Of a stretch of 64,000 nucleotides of DNA, positions 54,197 through 62,512 are shown piece by piece. Source of the DNA: Alkalihalobacillus sp047302405 (lineage in GTDB: Bacteria; Bacillota; Bacilli; Bacillales; Bacillaceae_D); the NCBI RefSeq assembly GCF_047302405.1, contig NZ_CP154853.1, forward strand, positions 4,588,001 through 4,652,000, given 5' to 3'. The stretch's first letter is position 1, and each line of letters begins with the position of its first letter. Below the pieces are notes generated by a model. The model was not told where the DNA came from. It made no database searches and saw only the letters and a program-made list of their open reading frames with translations. Made by a program: the position numbers and the translations under genes.

Positions 54197-55516
54197 TTGG
54201 AAAAAATTATTGTCCACGGTGGCAACAAGCTAAATGGTACAGTAAAAGTATCTGGTGCCAAAAACGCTGTGTTACCTGTGATTGCTGCATCGATTTTAGC
54301 TGGCCGCGGCACGAGCCATATTTATGATGTGCCTTCATTGGCTGATGTATACACAATGCAAGAGGTTTTACGTAATTTAAACATTGACGTTGATTACACG
54401 GATGGCATTTTTAAAGTAAATGCCGAAAAAACATTAAAGACAGAGGCACCTTTTGAATACGTTCGAAAAATGCGTGCTTCATTCTTAGTAATGGGTCCAC
54501 TTTTAGCTCGCGTTGGAAAAGCTCGTATCGCTTTACCAGGTGGCTGTGCGATTGGATCAAGACCAATTGATCAACATTTAAAAGGGTTCGAAGCGATGGG
54601 AGCAGTCGTTGAAATTGGAAACGGCTTTATCGAAGCTCGCATTGACGGCCGTCTTCAAGGTACAAAAATTTATTTAGACTTCCCAAGTGTGGGAGCAACT
54701 GAAAACATTATGATGGCCGCTGCCTTAGCAGAAGGAACAACAATTCTAGAAAATGCTGCAGAAGAGCCAGAAATCGTTTGTTTAGCGAACTATTTAAATT
54801 CGATGGGAGCTAAAGTACGTGGTGCAGGAACAGGTGTCATCCGCATTGAAGGTGTTGATTCTTTAGATGGTGCCAAGCACACAGTGATCCCTGACCGTAT
54901 TGAAGCTGGAACATTTATGGTGGCAGCTGCGATTACTGGTGGAAATGTTCTTGTCGAAGGAGCCGTAAGCGAGCATTTACGTCCACTTATTGCAAAAATG
55001 CAAGAAATGGATGTTCAAATCATTGAGGAACCAACAGGACTTCGTATCATCGGGCCTGAAAAATTAAAGGCTGTGGACTTAAAAACAATGCCACATCCAG
55101 GTTTCCCAACAGATATGCAAGCACAAATGATGGCTTTATTTTTAAAAGCGGAAGGAACAGGCGTGATCACAGAAACGGTTTTTGAAAATCGCTTCATGCA
55201 CGTAGAAGAATTCCGTCGTATGAACGGCAACATCAAAATCGAAGGCCGTGCGGCGATCATCACAGGGCCAAACTCTTTACAAGGAGCAGAAGTTGCCGCA
55301 ACAGACTTACGTGCCGGTGCTGCTTTAGTTATCGCTGGACTCGTTGCAGACGGAGTTACACGCGTCACAGAACTAAAACACATCGACCGCGGATATGTCG
55401 ACTTAACAGGCAAACTTCAAGGCTTAGGAGCCAATGTCGAACGCTACAACGACGAAGCCGAAACAACAACACCAGAAACCAATACGGCCGTTGAAGCCAA
55501 AACAAACTTAGTCTAA
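54197..55516 (+). CDS. murA: UDP-N-acetylglucosamine 1-carboxyvinyltransferase
   Basis: The 439-residue enzyme adds enolpyruvate from PEP to UDP-GlcNAc, the first committed step of peptidoglycan synthesis. The catalytic Cys is in LPGGCAIGSRPIDQHL. N-terminal VSGAKNAVLPVIAASIL is conserved. The start is a TTG with CGGAGGGG upstream. This is the MurAA-type copy by its place before spoIID. The C-terminal 20 residues are Thr/Glu-rich and variable. Confidence 0.97.
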   Translation: MEKIIVHGGNKLNGTVKVSGAKNAVLPVIAASILAGRGTSHIYDVPSLADVYTMQEVLRNLNIDVDYTDGIFKVNAEKTLKTEAPFEYVRKMRASFLVMGPLLARVGKARIALPGGCAIGSRPIDQHLKGFEAMGAVVEIGNGFIEARIDGRLQGTKIYLDFPSVGATENIMMAAALAEGTTILENAAEEPEIVCLANYLNSMGAKVRGAGTGVIRIEGVDSLDGAKHTVIPDRIEAGTFMVAAAITGGNVLVEGAVSEHLRPLIAKMQEMDVQIIEEPTGLRIIGPEKLKAVDLKTMPHPGFPTDMQAQMMALFLKAEGTGVITETVFENRFMHVEEFRRMNGNIKIEGRAAIITGPNSLQGAEVAATDLRAGAALVIAGLVADGVTRVTELKHIDRGYVDLTGKLQGLGANVERYNDEAETTTPETNTAVEAKTNLV

Positions 55517-55551
55517 CCTAAGTGAAAAAAATTAAATAAGCATTTATTTAA

Positions 55552-55583
55552 AACACGATAAGGTGATTCCTATCGTGTTTTTT
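55552..55583 (+). terminator. Terminator of ywmB-murA
   Basis: AACACGATAAGG pairs with CCTATCGTGTT (one bulge) around TGATT and is followed by seven T. Confidence 0.88.
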
Positions 55584-55619
55584 TGGTTAGGGGATAAAGT
55601 TATAAGCAAGAGGAGTAAC

Positions 55620-56390
55620 TGAAGCCATAGGGGCTCAATGATTGCCATAGCGTCTCTGAATCAAGTGCATTAGGAATCATAGAAGGTCACTGATTGCCAA
55701 AGCGTCTCTGAATCGAGTGCATTAGGAATCATAGAAGGTCACTGATTGCCATAGCGTCTCTGAATCGAATGCATTAGGAATCATAGAAGGTCAATGATTG
55801 CCATAGCGGCCTTGATTCGAGTGCATTAGGAATCATAGGGGATCAATGATTGCCATAGCCGCCCTGAATCGAATGCATATGACATCATAGAAGGTCAATG
55901 ATTGCCAAAGCGTCTCTGAATCGAGTGCATATGACATCATAGAAGGTCAATGATTGCCAAAGCGACTCTGAATCAAGTGCATATGACATCATAGGGGCTC
56001 ACTGATTGCCAAAGCGTCTCTGAATCGAGTGCATATGACATCATAGAAGGTCAATGATTGCCGTAGCCGCTCTGAATCAAGCGCATATGACATCATAGAA
56101 GGTCAATGATTGCCAAAGCGTCTCTGAATCGAATGCAATTGGAATCATAGGGGCTGAATGATTGCCAAAGCGACTCTGAATCAAGTGCATATGACATCAT
56201 AGGGGCTCAATGATTGCCAAAGCGTCTCTGAATCGAATGCAATTGGAATCATAGGGGCTGAATGATTGCCGTAGCCGCCCTGAATCGAGTGCATATGACA
56301 TCATAGAGGGTCAATGATTGCCATAGCGGCCCTGATTGAATTGCTTTTGACATCATTGCTCTCTTATGATTGCCTTTCCAGCTCTAAAAT
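55620..56390 (+). repeat. 52-bp tandem array C (TGATTGCC...GGAATCAT family)
   Basis: About fifteen units. GATTGCC begins at 55640, 55692, 55744, 55796 and onward, reaching 56316 (exactly 13 x 52 later) and 56368. Each has TGATTGCCATAGCG, CTGAATCGAGTGCAT and GGAATCATAG or GACATCATAG, then GGTCAATGATT. The sequence differs from A arrays but shares a skeleton with them. It lies between the murA terminator and spoIID. Confidence 0.93.
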
Positions 56391-56606
56391 CAATCAAAAT
56401 TTCACTTTTATTTTCGGCTTGTCTTGGATAGGCTGTGTATGAGTCAAGCTATCGACTTAATTCGTATTTTTTCTGCAAATTTACACTTTTTATCTTTATT
56501 TTTTTGTTCTAAAAAGTGATCTTTTAACTCTAGTAAATCATGTTCTATCTTTTGAGAGAGCATCATATAGTACATGTAGAGAGATACTTAATGAAGGAGT
56601 TTAGAT

Positions 56607-57638
56607 ATGAGACGGTTATTGATAACGGGGATTATTCTATGTACTGTAGTCTTATTTATTCCGACGATGCTTGTTTTACTAGGGTCATCGTCAACCAGTG
56701 AACAAGTTCAATCAACAGAAGTAGCAGCAAATCCAGCTCCCTCAACAGAGTCAAACGAAGAATATCGAACAGAAGATGATGTCACCGTAGCTGTTTATCG
56801 AAATCAGACGACAACCGTTGAACAAATTCCGCTTGAAGAGTACGTCATTGGAGTGGTTGGCTCAGAAATGCATGCGTCCTTTGAAGTCGAGGCATTAAAA
56901 GCTCAGTCATTGGCAGCGAGAACCTATGTCCTTCAGTATATGATGAATGAGGAGCACTTTGACTTTCCTGAAGGGGCAGTGGTGACGGACACGACGAACC
57001 ATCAAGTATATCAAGATAACGAACAGCTAAAAGAAAAATGGGGAGCCGATTTTGAACAGAACTATGCAAAAGTACGAGAAGCAGTCTTAGCAACAAAGGG
57101 AGAGATTTTAACGTATGATGACCAACCAATTGATGCCCAATTTTTTTCCACAAGTAATGGATACACTGAAAATTCAGAGGATTATTGGGGAAATGAAACG
57201 CCATATTTAAAAAGTGTAACGAGTCCATGGGACCAAGAATCACCAAGGTTTAGTGGAGTAAAAACAATGAATGCTACGGAATTTGAAAGCAAATTAAAAG
57301 TGAGTTTACCAGCGGATGGAACCGTTGGCACGATTGTTTCGAGAACTGATGGAGGTCGAGTTGCGAAGGCTCAAATTAATGGAAAAGAGATTAGTGGTCG
57401 AGTCATTCGCGATGAATTAGGACTGGATTCATCTGATTTCCAATGGCAAAGGCAAGGCGATGAAATTATTATTCAAACACGTGGCTGGGGTCATGGCGTT
57501 GGCATGAGTCAATATGGTGCTAATGGAATGGCGCTAGAAGGAAAAACATATGAAGAAATCGTCCATTACTATTATAAGGATGTCACGATTCAATCGACAA
57601 AACCTTTTGTAGAACAATACGTCGCGAAAAATTCATAA
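56607..57638 (+). CDS. spoIID: Stage II sporulation protein D
   Basis: The 343-residue lytic transglycosylase of the DMP engulfment complex is made in the mother cell. It has an N-terminal membrane anchor (LITGIILCTVVLFIPTMLVL), a Ser/Glu linker, ALKAQSLAARTYVLQYMM, and FFSTSNGYTENSEDYWG. The conserved end is RGWGHGVGMSQYGANGMA. A CATATAGT at 56564 resembles a sigma-E -10, but the -35 is unclear. GAAGGAG precedes the ATG. Confidence 0.95.
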   Translation: MRRLLITGIILCTVVLFIPTMLVLLGSSSTSEQVQSTEVAANPAPSTESNEEYRTEDDVTVAVYRNQTTTVEQIPLEEYVIGVVGSEMHASFEVEALKAQSLAARTYVLQYMMNEEHFDFPEGAVVTDTTNHQVYQDNEQLKEKWGADFEQNYAKVREAVLATKGEILTYDDQPIDAQFFSTSNGYTENSEDYWGNETPYLKSVTSPWDQESPRFSGVKTMNATEFESKLKVSLPADGTVGTIVSRTDGGRVAKAQINGKEISGRVIRDELGLDSSDFQWQRQGDEIIIQTRGWGHGVGMSQYGANGMALEGKTYEEIVHYYYKDVTIQSTKPFVEQYVAKNS

Positions 57639-57651
57639 TAAAAAGAGCAGC

Positions 57652-57691
57652 AGCTTCACCGTTAGTTAACTCTGACGGTGGAGCTTTTTTT
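57652..57691 (+). terminator. Terminator of spoIID (may serve the convergent gene too)
   Basis: AGCTTCACCGT pairs with ACGGTGGAGCT (one mismatch) around 12 bases and is followed by six or more T. Confidence 0.85.
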
Positions 57692-57739
57692 ACAGCTGAA
57701 GAAGGGTAAGAGCGACAGGAAAATATCGGTGCCTACTAT

Positions 57740-58297
57740 TTATTTGTAAATAGGTGCATAACGAAGCCGCACATTTCCTGATAAAAACGAGTGGGTTTCC
57801 ACTAAACGTAATTTAGCAGTAGATTTTTTAAAATAGGGTGTGCCTCCTCCGAGTAAAACAGGATTGACGATAATATGAAATTCATCAATCAGCTTTTGTT
57901 TTAATAGATAATCAGAAAGAACGGAACTGGATAAAATGACGATATTTTTGTTGTTTGATTCTTTCTTTAGCTCTTGAAAATAAGAGGCGACATCTTGATT
58001 AATCAGTTCAGTAGATTTCCAATTGGCCTCCTTTAATGTGGAAGAGATGACTATCTTTTGTGTCTCGTTCATTTGTTTTGCCGTTTCTGGGAATAGATTT
58101 TCTGTCATGGGTGTTGGCCAAAAGGCAGCCATATGTTCATATGTTTTCCGACCGAAGACAAGATAATCAGCTGATTTTAAAAGCTCTAGACTGTATGAAT
58201 GATATTCCGAATCGACCACATGCCAATCTATCTTATTCTTAGAATCTTCTATATAGCCATCTAGACTGACCATTACTTGAGCGAGTATTTTCCTCAT
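57740..58297 (-). CDS. Dihydrofolate reductase-family protein (RibD C-terminal type)
   Basis: The product (about 185 residues) has the RibD_C/DHFR fold: KILAQVMVSLDGYIED at the N-terminus, ADYLVFGRKTYEHMAAFWP, IVILSSSVLSDYLL and FHIIVNPVLLGGGTPYF. Family members include B. subtilis YwjB and YyaP, whose substrates are unknown. It is not a FolA. On the minus strand AAGGAG is 10 bases before the ATG at 58297; a GTG at 58303 is less likely. It is an insertion between spoIID and spoIIQ. Confidence 0.85.
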   Translation of the reverse strand: MRKILAQVMVSLDGYIEDSKNKIDWHVVDSEYHSYSLELLKSADYLVFGRKTYEHMAAFWPTPMTENLFPETAKQMNETQKIVISSTLKEANWKSTELINQDVASYFQELKKESNNKNIVILSSSVLSDYLLKQKLIDEFHIIVNPVLLGGGTPYFKKSTAKLRLVETHSFLSGNVRLRYAPIYK

Positions 58298-58451
58298 ATG
58301 CACCGCTCCTTTTTATAAAAGTTATCCATTTATTATTCTTTATGGGCCTGAGTAAATCCTTTTTGTAGCGGGCTTGAAGGCCTTTTTTTATTAAAAATGC
58401 ATAAAAATCTTCCTTTTGTCGAAAAATAATCGAAAAAATTTTTTGAAAGAT

Positions 58452-58481
58452 GTATACAAACCTCTTAATCTGATCAGACTG
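58452..58481 (+). promoter_or_regulatory. Putative sigma-F promoter of spoIIQ
   Basis: GTATA (58452-58456), 15-base spacer, GATCAGACTG (58472-58481), 20 bases before the start codon. It agrees with the forespore pattern and with the proposed spoIIR promoter. Confidence 0.6.
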
Positions 58482-58501
58482 ATTGCTGAGGTGATGAAAC
58501 A

Positions 58502-59437
58502 ATGAGAGAAGACGAAAATAAACGTTCTTCAGAAGAAAAAACATTAAGTGTACAAGTAAAGCGTCTAATGCGTAAACGTTGGGTCGCTCCTGCTCTTTAT
58601 CTAGTTGTAGCAGCCGGTATTCTAAGTGCAGTCTTTATTCTAAATGGTCAAGAGGAATCTACTAATCCAGATGGAGAAGTAGAAATTAACGACCCTAGTT
58701 TTGTCTATGATGAAGAAGCTGTTGAAGCCGCTGTATCAAACGAAGTGTTAAAGATGCCAGCAGATGAGTCAGAAGTTGAGCTAGTAGGATTCTTTTATGA
58801 CCACAATGGAACATCAGAAGAAAAGCAAGCCGCACTAGTAAGCTATAATAGTTCATTCCACCAAAACTTCGGATTGGATTATGCAATGCCTGGTGCAGAA
58901 GATTCATTTGATGTAACAGCAGCCTTAACAGGAACCGTAATTAAAGCTGAAAAACAACCTATTTTTGGTTATGTCGTTGAATTAAATCATAAGGATGGCC
59001 TTGTGACGTACTACCATAGTTTAGCAAATTTAGACGTCACTGTTGGTGATACAGTTAATCAAGGTGATATCTTAGGACAAGCTGGAAGAAATGAATACAA
59101 TAAGGATGCAGGCGTACACGTTCACTTTGAGCTTAGATATGATGGTGTCCAAGTCAATCCAACAGAGCTTTTCCAACAACCAATCGATGCAATCTTTGAA
59201 GTAGTCCAATCAGATGAGGACGGAAAAGAAGCTGATGATAAGGATGGAAAAGAAGAAGAGCCTGCAGAAGGTTCAGAACAACCAACAGAAAATACACCAA
59301 ATGACACAGAAGATCCTGCCGACAAAGAAGACGAAGACAGTGATAAAGAAGAAGACGGTGCAGAAGACACTGATGGCGAAGAAGCTGATGGTGAAGAAGC
59401 CGTTGAGTCTATTGGAAACGTAACTCTACTTATGTAA
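58502..59437 (+). CDS. spoIIQ: Stage II sporulation protein Q
   Basis: This is the forespore membrane protein that binds SpoIIIAH to form the intercellular channel. It has a cytoplasmic N-terminus, a membrane segment (about 32-49) and a LytM/M23 fold (about 115-235) with GYVVELNHKDGLVTYYHSL and GVHVHFELRYDG. The first metal-binding His of active M23 peptidases is replaced (DYAMPGAED), so it should lack hydrolase activity, as in B. subtilis. The last 75 residues are an Asp/Glu-rich tail, longer than usual. GAGGTGAT precedes the ATG. Confidence 0.93.
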   Translation: MREDENKRSSEEKTLSVQVKRLMRKRWVAPALYLVVAAGILSAVFILNGQEESTNPDGEVEINDPSFVYDEEAVEAAVSNEVLKMPADESEVELVGFFYDHNGTSEEKQAALVSYNSSFHQNFGLDYAMPGAEDSFDVTAALTGTVIKAEKQPIFGYVVELNHKDGLVTYYHSLANLDVTVGDTVNQGDILGQAGRNEYNKDAGVHVHFELRYDGVQVNPTELFQQPIDAIFEVVQSDEDGKEADDKDGKEEEPAEGSEQPTENTPNDTEDPADKEDEDSDKEEDGAEDTDGEEADGEEAVESIGNVTLLM

Positions 59438-59479
59438 TTTTGAAACAAAAAAACATCAGAGTTAAAAGCAAGTTCACGG

Positions 59480-59680
59480 CATGAATGTGGTTTTGATACC
59501 ACTGGATTGAAGTCAAGGATGGAAGGTCATTTAAATTTAAGTAGGACCCGTATCTTCATAACAGCTAAGTTCAAGTGGCTGTTAGAGACCATCAAAAGGC
59601 TTAAACCAAGTTAACCTATGGAAAAAGTTTATAATATCAACCAAAGCCGTTCCGATCATTATGTCGGGGCGGTTTTTTAT
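59480..59680 (+). ncRNA. Candidate small RNA or structured trailer with terminator
   Basis: Two hairpins, GTGGT-TTTGAT-ACCAC (about 59490-59505) and AACAGC...GCTGTT (about 59560-59586), precede a strong terminator. The terminator is AGCCGTTCCGA paired with TCGGGGCGGTT, then six T, ending at 59680. No open frame with a binding site is present. It may be the 3' end of the spoIIQ message or a separate RNA. The terminator is solid; the RNA call is tentative. Confidence 0.4.
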
Positions 59681-60091
59681 ATTTATATAATAAATATGGG
59701 GTCGGTAGATAATGATAACGGTGAGAGCGCATGGAAGGTTTTAGACATTAAAATAGGTTATAGCTGAACGGGAAACGAATGTCTAATCGTCATCTTTCTA
59801 CGTTTTAATAGAGTCGCAACAGCATGTCTGACAGAGAGGCTTAACCAAAGAGCATGCCCCTCTTTGGCTAAGAGTAGTAAGACAAGAAAGGCTCAATCAA
59901 AAGGAGGAGGAGGGCTCCCACCTAATTGAGATCATGAAGGCAATAAGTTAAGAGGAAGTGTTATACTCTTAAAATATTGTGAGGGAGGCCATAGATAACG
60001 AAGGGGGTTTATCAAAAGTGTAACTATTAGTTCGTGTGACCTTTGGGCATCTAATAGGCACCTATCCAAACTGAATTAAATGATAATGTTC
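59681..60091. other. Unassigned intergenic sequence
   Basis: A perfect 8-bp hairpin CCAAAGAG-CATGCCC-CTCTTTGG lies at about 59854-59876, and an AGGAGGAGGAGGG stretch near 59901. No gene is supported. Composition is less A+T-rich than neighbouring spacers. It may be flanking debris of the element to the right. Confidence 0.35.
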
Positions 60092-60290
60092 ATTTGACAC
60101 TCCCATCCATAAATGGGCAAGCAGGCTATCGCCTGTGGGATTCTTGAATGGCTAAACGTTCTCAGTCCATTTCTGTTTTGACCAACCTTCAAGATTGCGG
60201 TGTGCCATCACCACTCCATATCCAGTGCATTTAGCAAATATGGCTACGCTACTTTTACCATAGCGTACAGCTTTTTCGTTCGGAAGGTCT
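60092..60290 (-). mobile_element. Right-end remnant of an IS200/IS605-type element (reRNA/omega-RNA-like), no tnpB
   Basis: Read on the minus strand, the segment ends with GTTTAGCCATTCAAGAATCC, CAC, a CAGGC-GATA-GCCTG hairpin and CCCATTTATGGATGGG, then AGTGTCAAA. This resembles the right ends of tnpB-carrying IS605/IS1341 elements, where a guide (omega) RNA ends in the same AAGAATCCCAC...GGGAGTGTCAA arrangement. No transposase or TnpB reading frame is present, so this is a decayed fragment. It interrupts the 3' end of the NERD pseudogene. Recognition is from memory of the family. Confidence 0.5.
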
Positions 60291-61071
60291 GTAATTTTCA
60301 GCTTCGGAAAAAGTTCTCGATATTCCAGAATACTTCTTAATACAGCATCGCGACCCGTCTTTTTCCTGACAATTATTCACTAAAACCGTCTTCAATGAAT
60401 GGCATGTTTTACATAAGATACCTTTTTTAAGCCGTTGCAATTGATATTCAGGCACACGACTATAAGGGTTTTTTACTTAAATGATTCTATAAGTAATGTT
60501 TGGTAAGTTTCTGAGGAGTGATATTTAATTGTTTTCTTTCTTCATTCAAAAGTATGCTCTTCAGTTGAGTTAATTGTGGATGAATGATGATTGGTGTATC
60601 TCGGGGGACTTGAAATAAATAGGTTTCTGGGTGGATAAAAACAACAAATGATTGTATCTGAGGAGTTAATCGATGTTTTTGTAAAAATTGACGTATGAGG
60701 CATTCGTTTCGTTGAAGGTGGGCAATTGGACTTTTAATTTCTTCATTAGACGACGAGTACCAACGATTATTATTGATTGTGAATTCACCTTTATAATTTT
60801 TCACTTCAAAAAGGTAAATACAGTACGGAGTGATAATAATAGAATCATTTTGAAAATACCTCTGACCTACTTCTAAAGAAATATCATGTAAATAAAGCCA
60901 ATCATCTGGGAGTCACCTTGCCTTCCATTTGTCAAATTGTTGCTCGCCTTCATGACCTTTTTTTATACTAAGATAATGATGACGATTCTTTTCAGATAAA
61001 TTGGGTAATCGACTGTTTAAACTTCTCATAATAATCAAGTGCTTCGATTCCTTCCTTTCCTTTTATATCAA
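60291..61071 (-). pseudogene. Degenerate third NERD-domain gene
   Basis: On the minus strand, AAAGGAGGTG precedes TTG-ATA-TAA: the third codon is a stop where the paralogues have Ile or Glu. Downstream the frame reads KKGHEGEQQFDKWKAR, an in-frame TGA (60913-60915), then LPDDWLYLHDI, FQNDSIIITPYCIYLFEVKN and YKGEF. It is collinear with the NERD proteins at 23957 and 39337; the usual Q-L/I-D is Q-N-D here. A further stop and frameshift separate the zinc-ribbon part (LKKGILCKTCHSL), and another shift is needed for ILEYRELFP. The last 40 codons are replaced by IS-like sequence. Confidence 0.85.
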
Positions 61072-61304
61072 ATTTTCACCTCCTTTAGTATGAATTTACC
61101 AATTTATTAATCTGAAAAGTAAGACTATTTTACCGTGAAAAAATAAGCTTGTTTAGTGGTTTTGAGCGATTATCTAACAAAGAAATATATTTTTATTTTT
61201 AGAAAGAGTGGAAATCGTTATTCTTAATGGGTTTTGTGGTAGTTGAGAGGCTACTGAAAAAATATCAACATCAGCTTTCTATTAGAAAAACCAAAGACCA
61301 TTAG

Positions 61305-61880
61305 TTTTCCCAAAGCCAGCGAATCAAAGGACGTCTATGAAGCCGGAAGCCATCGAATCGAAGTGTCAAAGGGAATCAAAGAGAGCCAATGAAGCCCGAA
61401 GCCAGCGAATAAAAGTGTTAAAGGGAATCAAAGAGAGTCAATGAATCCCGAAGCCAGCGAATAAAAGCCGGAAAGGGAATCAAAGAGAGCCAATGAATCT
61501 CGAAGCCAGCGAATAAAAGTGTTAAAGGGAATCAAAGAGAGTCAATGAAACCCGAAGCCAGCGAATAAAAGCCAGAAAGGGAATCAAAGAGCCCCAATGA
61601 ATCCGAAAGCCATCGAATCAAAGCCAGAAAGGGAATCAAAGAGCCGCAATGAATCCCAAAGCCAGCGAATAGAAGCCGGAAAGGGAATCAAAGAGCGTCA
61701 ATGAATCCCAAAGCCAGCAAATAAAAGCGTCAAAGGGAATCAAAGAGCCGCAATGAATCCCGAAGCCATCAAATCAAAGCAGCAAAGGGAATTAAAGAGC
61801 CCCAATGAATCCCAAAGCCATCGAATAAAAGCCAGAAAAGAAATCAAAGAGCCGCAATAAATCCCAAACCCAGCAAATAC
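61305..61880 (+). repeat. 52-bp tandem array A5 (GGGAATCA family)
   Basis: About ten units. GGG starts at 61371, 61423, 61475, 61527, 61579, 61631, 61683, 61735 and 61787, exactly 52 apart, with degenerate units at both ends. Typical elements are GGGAATCAAAGAGAGTC, AATGAATCCCGAAGCC and AGCGAATAAAAG. It lies between the divergent NERD pseudogene and spoIIID. Confidence 0.93.
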
Positions 61881-61896
61881 AAATAAGAGCCGTAAA

Positions 61897-61975
61897 CAGA
61901 GACTCCGATTCAGCCGCGGAGTAAGCTAATTAATGTAACCATATTTAAAAGAGCAAACTGTTTTCTATGTGGCTT
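61897..61975 (+). repeat. Dispersed structured repeat, copy 4 (internally deleted)
   Basis: AGAGACTCCGATTCAGCCG runs directly into CGGAGTAAGCTAATTAATG, then TAACCATATTTAAAAGAGCA. Compared with the copies at 18571 and 31990 the stem-closing middle is missing. It immediately follows array A5. Confidence 0.55.
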
Positions 61976-62116
61976 CACTACCAGCAACCTCCTAAAGCAA
62001 AAAAATCACGCAAATTATGAAAAACAGACCTTGTCCTGTGAAGAATGTGGTATATCTCTTTAGCCTGCTTAATAAACTGTACCAATCACTAACACAGATT
62101 TAGGGAGGCGAGTCGT

Positions 62117-62404
62117 GTGCACGATTACATCAAAGAGCGTACTATCAAGATTGGCAGGTATATAGTCGAGTCACGAAAAACGGTTCGAACGATAGCCAAA
62201 GAATTCGGGGTCTCGAAAAGTACCGTACACAAGGATTTGACGGAGCGTTTGCCAGAAATCAATCCTGACTTAGCAAACGAAGTGAAGGAAATCCTTGAGT
62301 ACCACAAGTCTATTCGCCATTTAAGAGGTGGTGAGGCGACAAAAGTTAAATATAAGAAAACGCAAAACGATTCACAGGAAAAAGTCGTCAAAACTAGACA
62401 ATAA
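62117..62404 (+). CDS. spoIIID: Stage III sporulation protein D, transcription regulator
   Basis: The 95-residue mother-cell DNA-binding protein modulates sigma-E genes. It has a helix-turn-helix (VRTIAKEFGVSKSTVHKDL, about 23-41) and a basic C-terminal helix used in DNA binding (HLRGGEATKVKYKK). Start GTG followed by HDYIKERTIKIG, as in B. subtilis, with GGGAGGCGAG upstream. The C-terminal tail is slightly variable. Confidence 0.97.
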   Translation: MHDYIKERTIKIGRYIVESRKTVRTIAKEFGVSKSTVHKDLTERLPEINPDLANEVKEILEYHKSIRHLRGGEATKVKYKKTQNDSQEKVVKTRQ

Positions 62405-62512
62405 TTCTTGAAAAAGCTATCCCTGCCCAAGCCTTTTATGATAAAATTTATTACTAGGTAATTCGTATTTATTTCAAATACGATGTTCGGAAAACAGGGA
62501 GGAAAAAGAATC

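Noticed and set aside
56545..56571. Sigma-E promoter before spoIID
   Set aside because: The -10 candidate CATATAGT is good, but no -35 at proper spacing could be supported.
59122..59502. Serine-rich 126-codon minus-strand frame
   Set aside because: It is the complement of the Asp/Glu codons of the SpoIIQ tail.
20940..61880. Arrays interpreted as CRISPR
   Set aside because: Units are directly joined, the whole 52 bp repeats with scattered substitutions, and there are no unique spacers of constant length and no cas genes.
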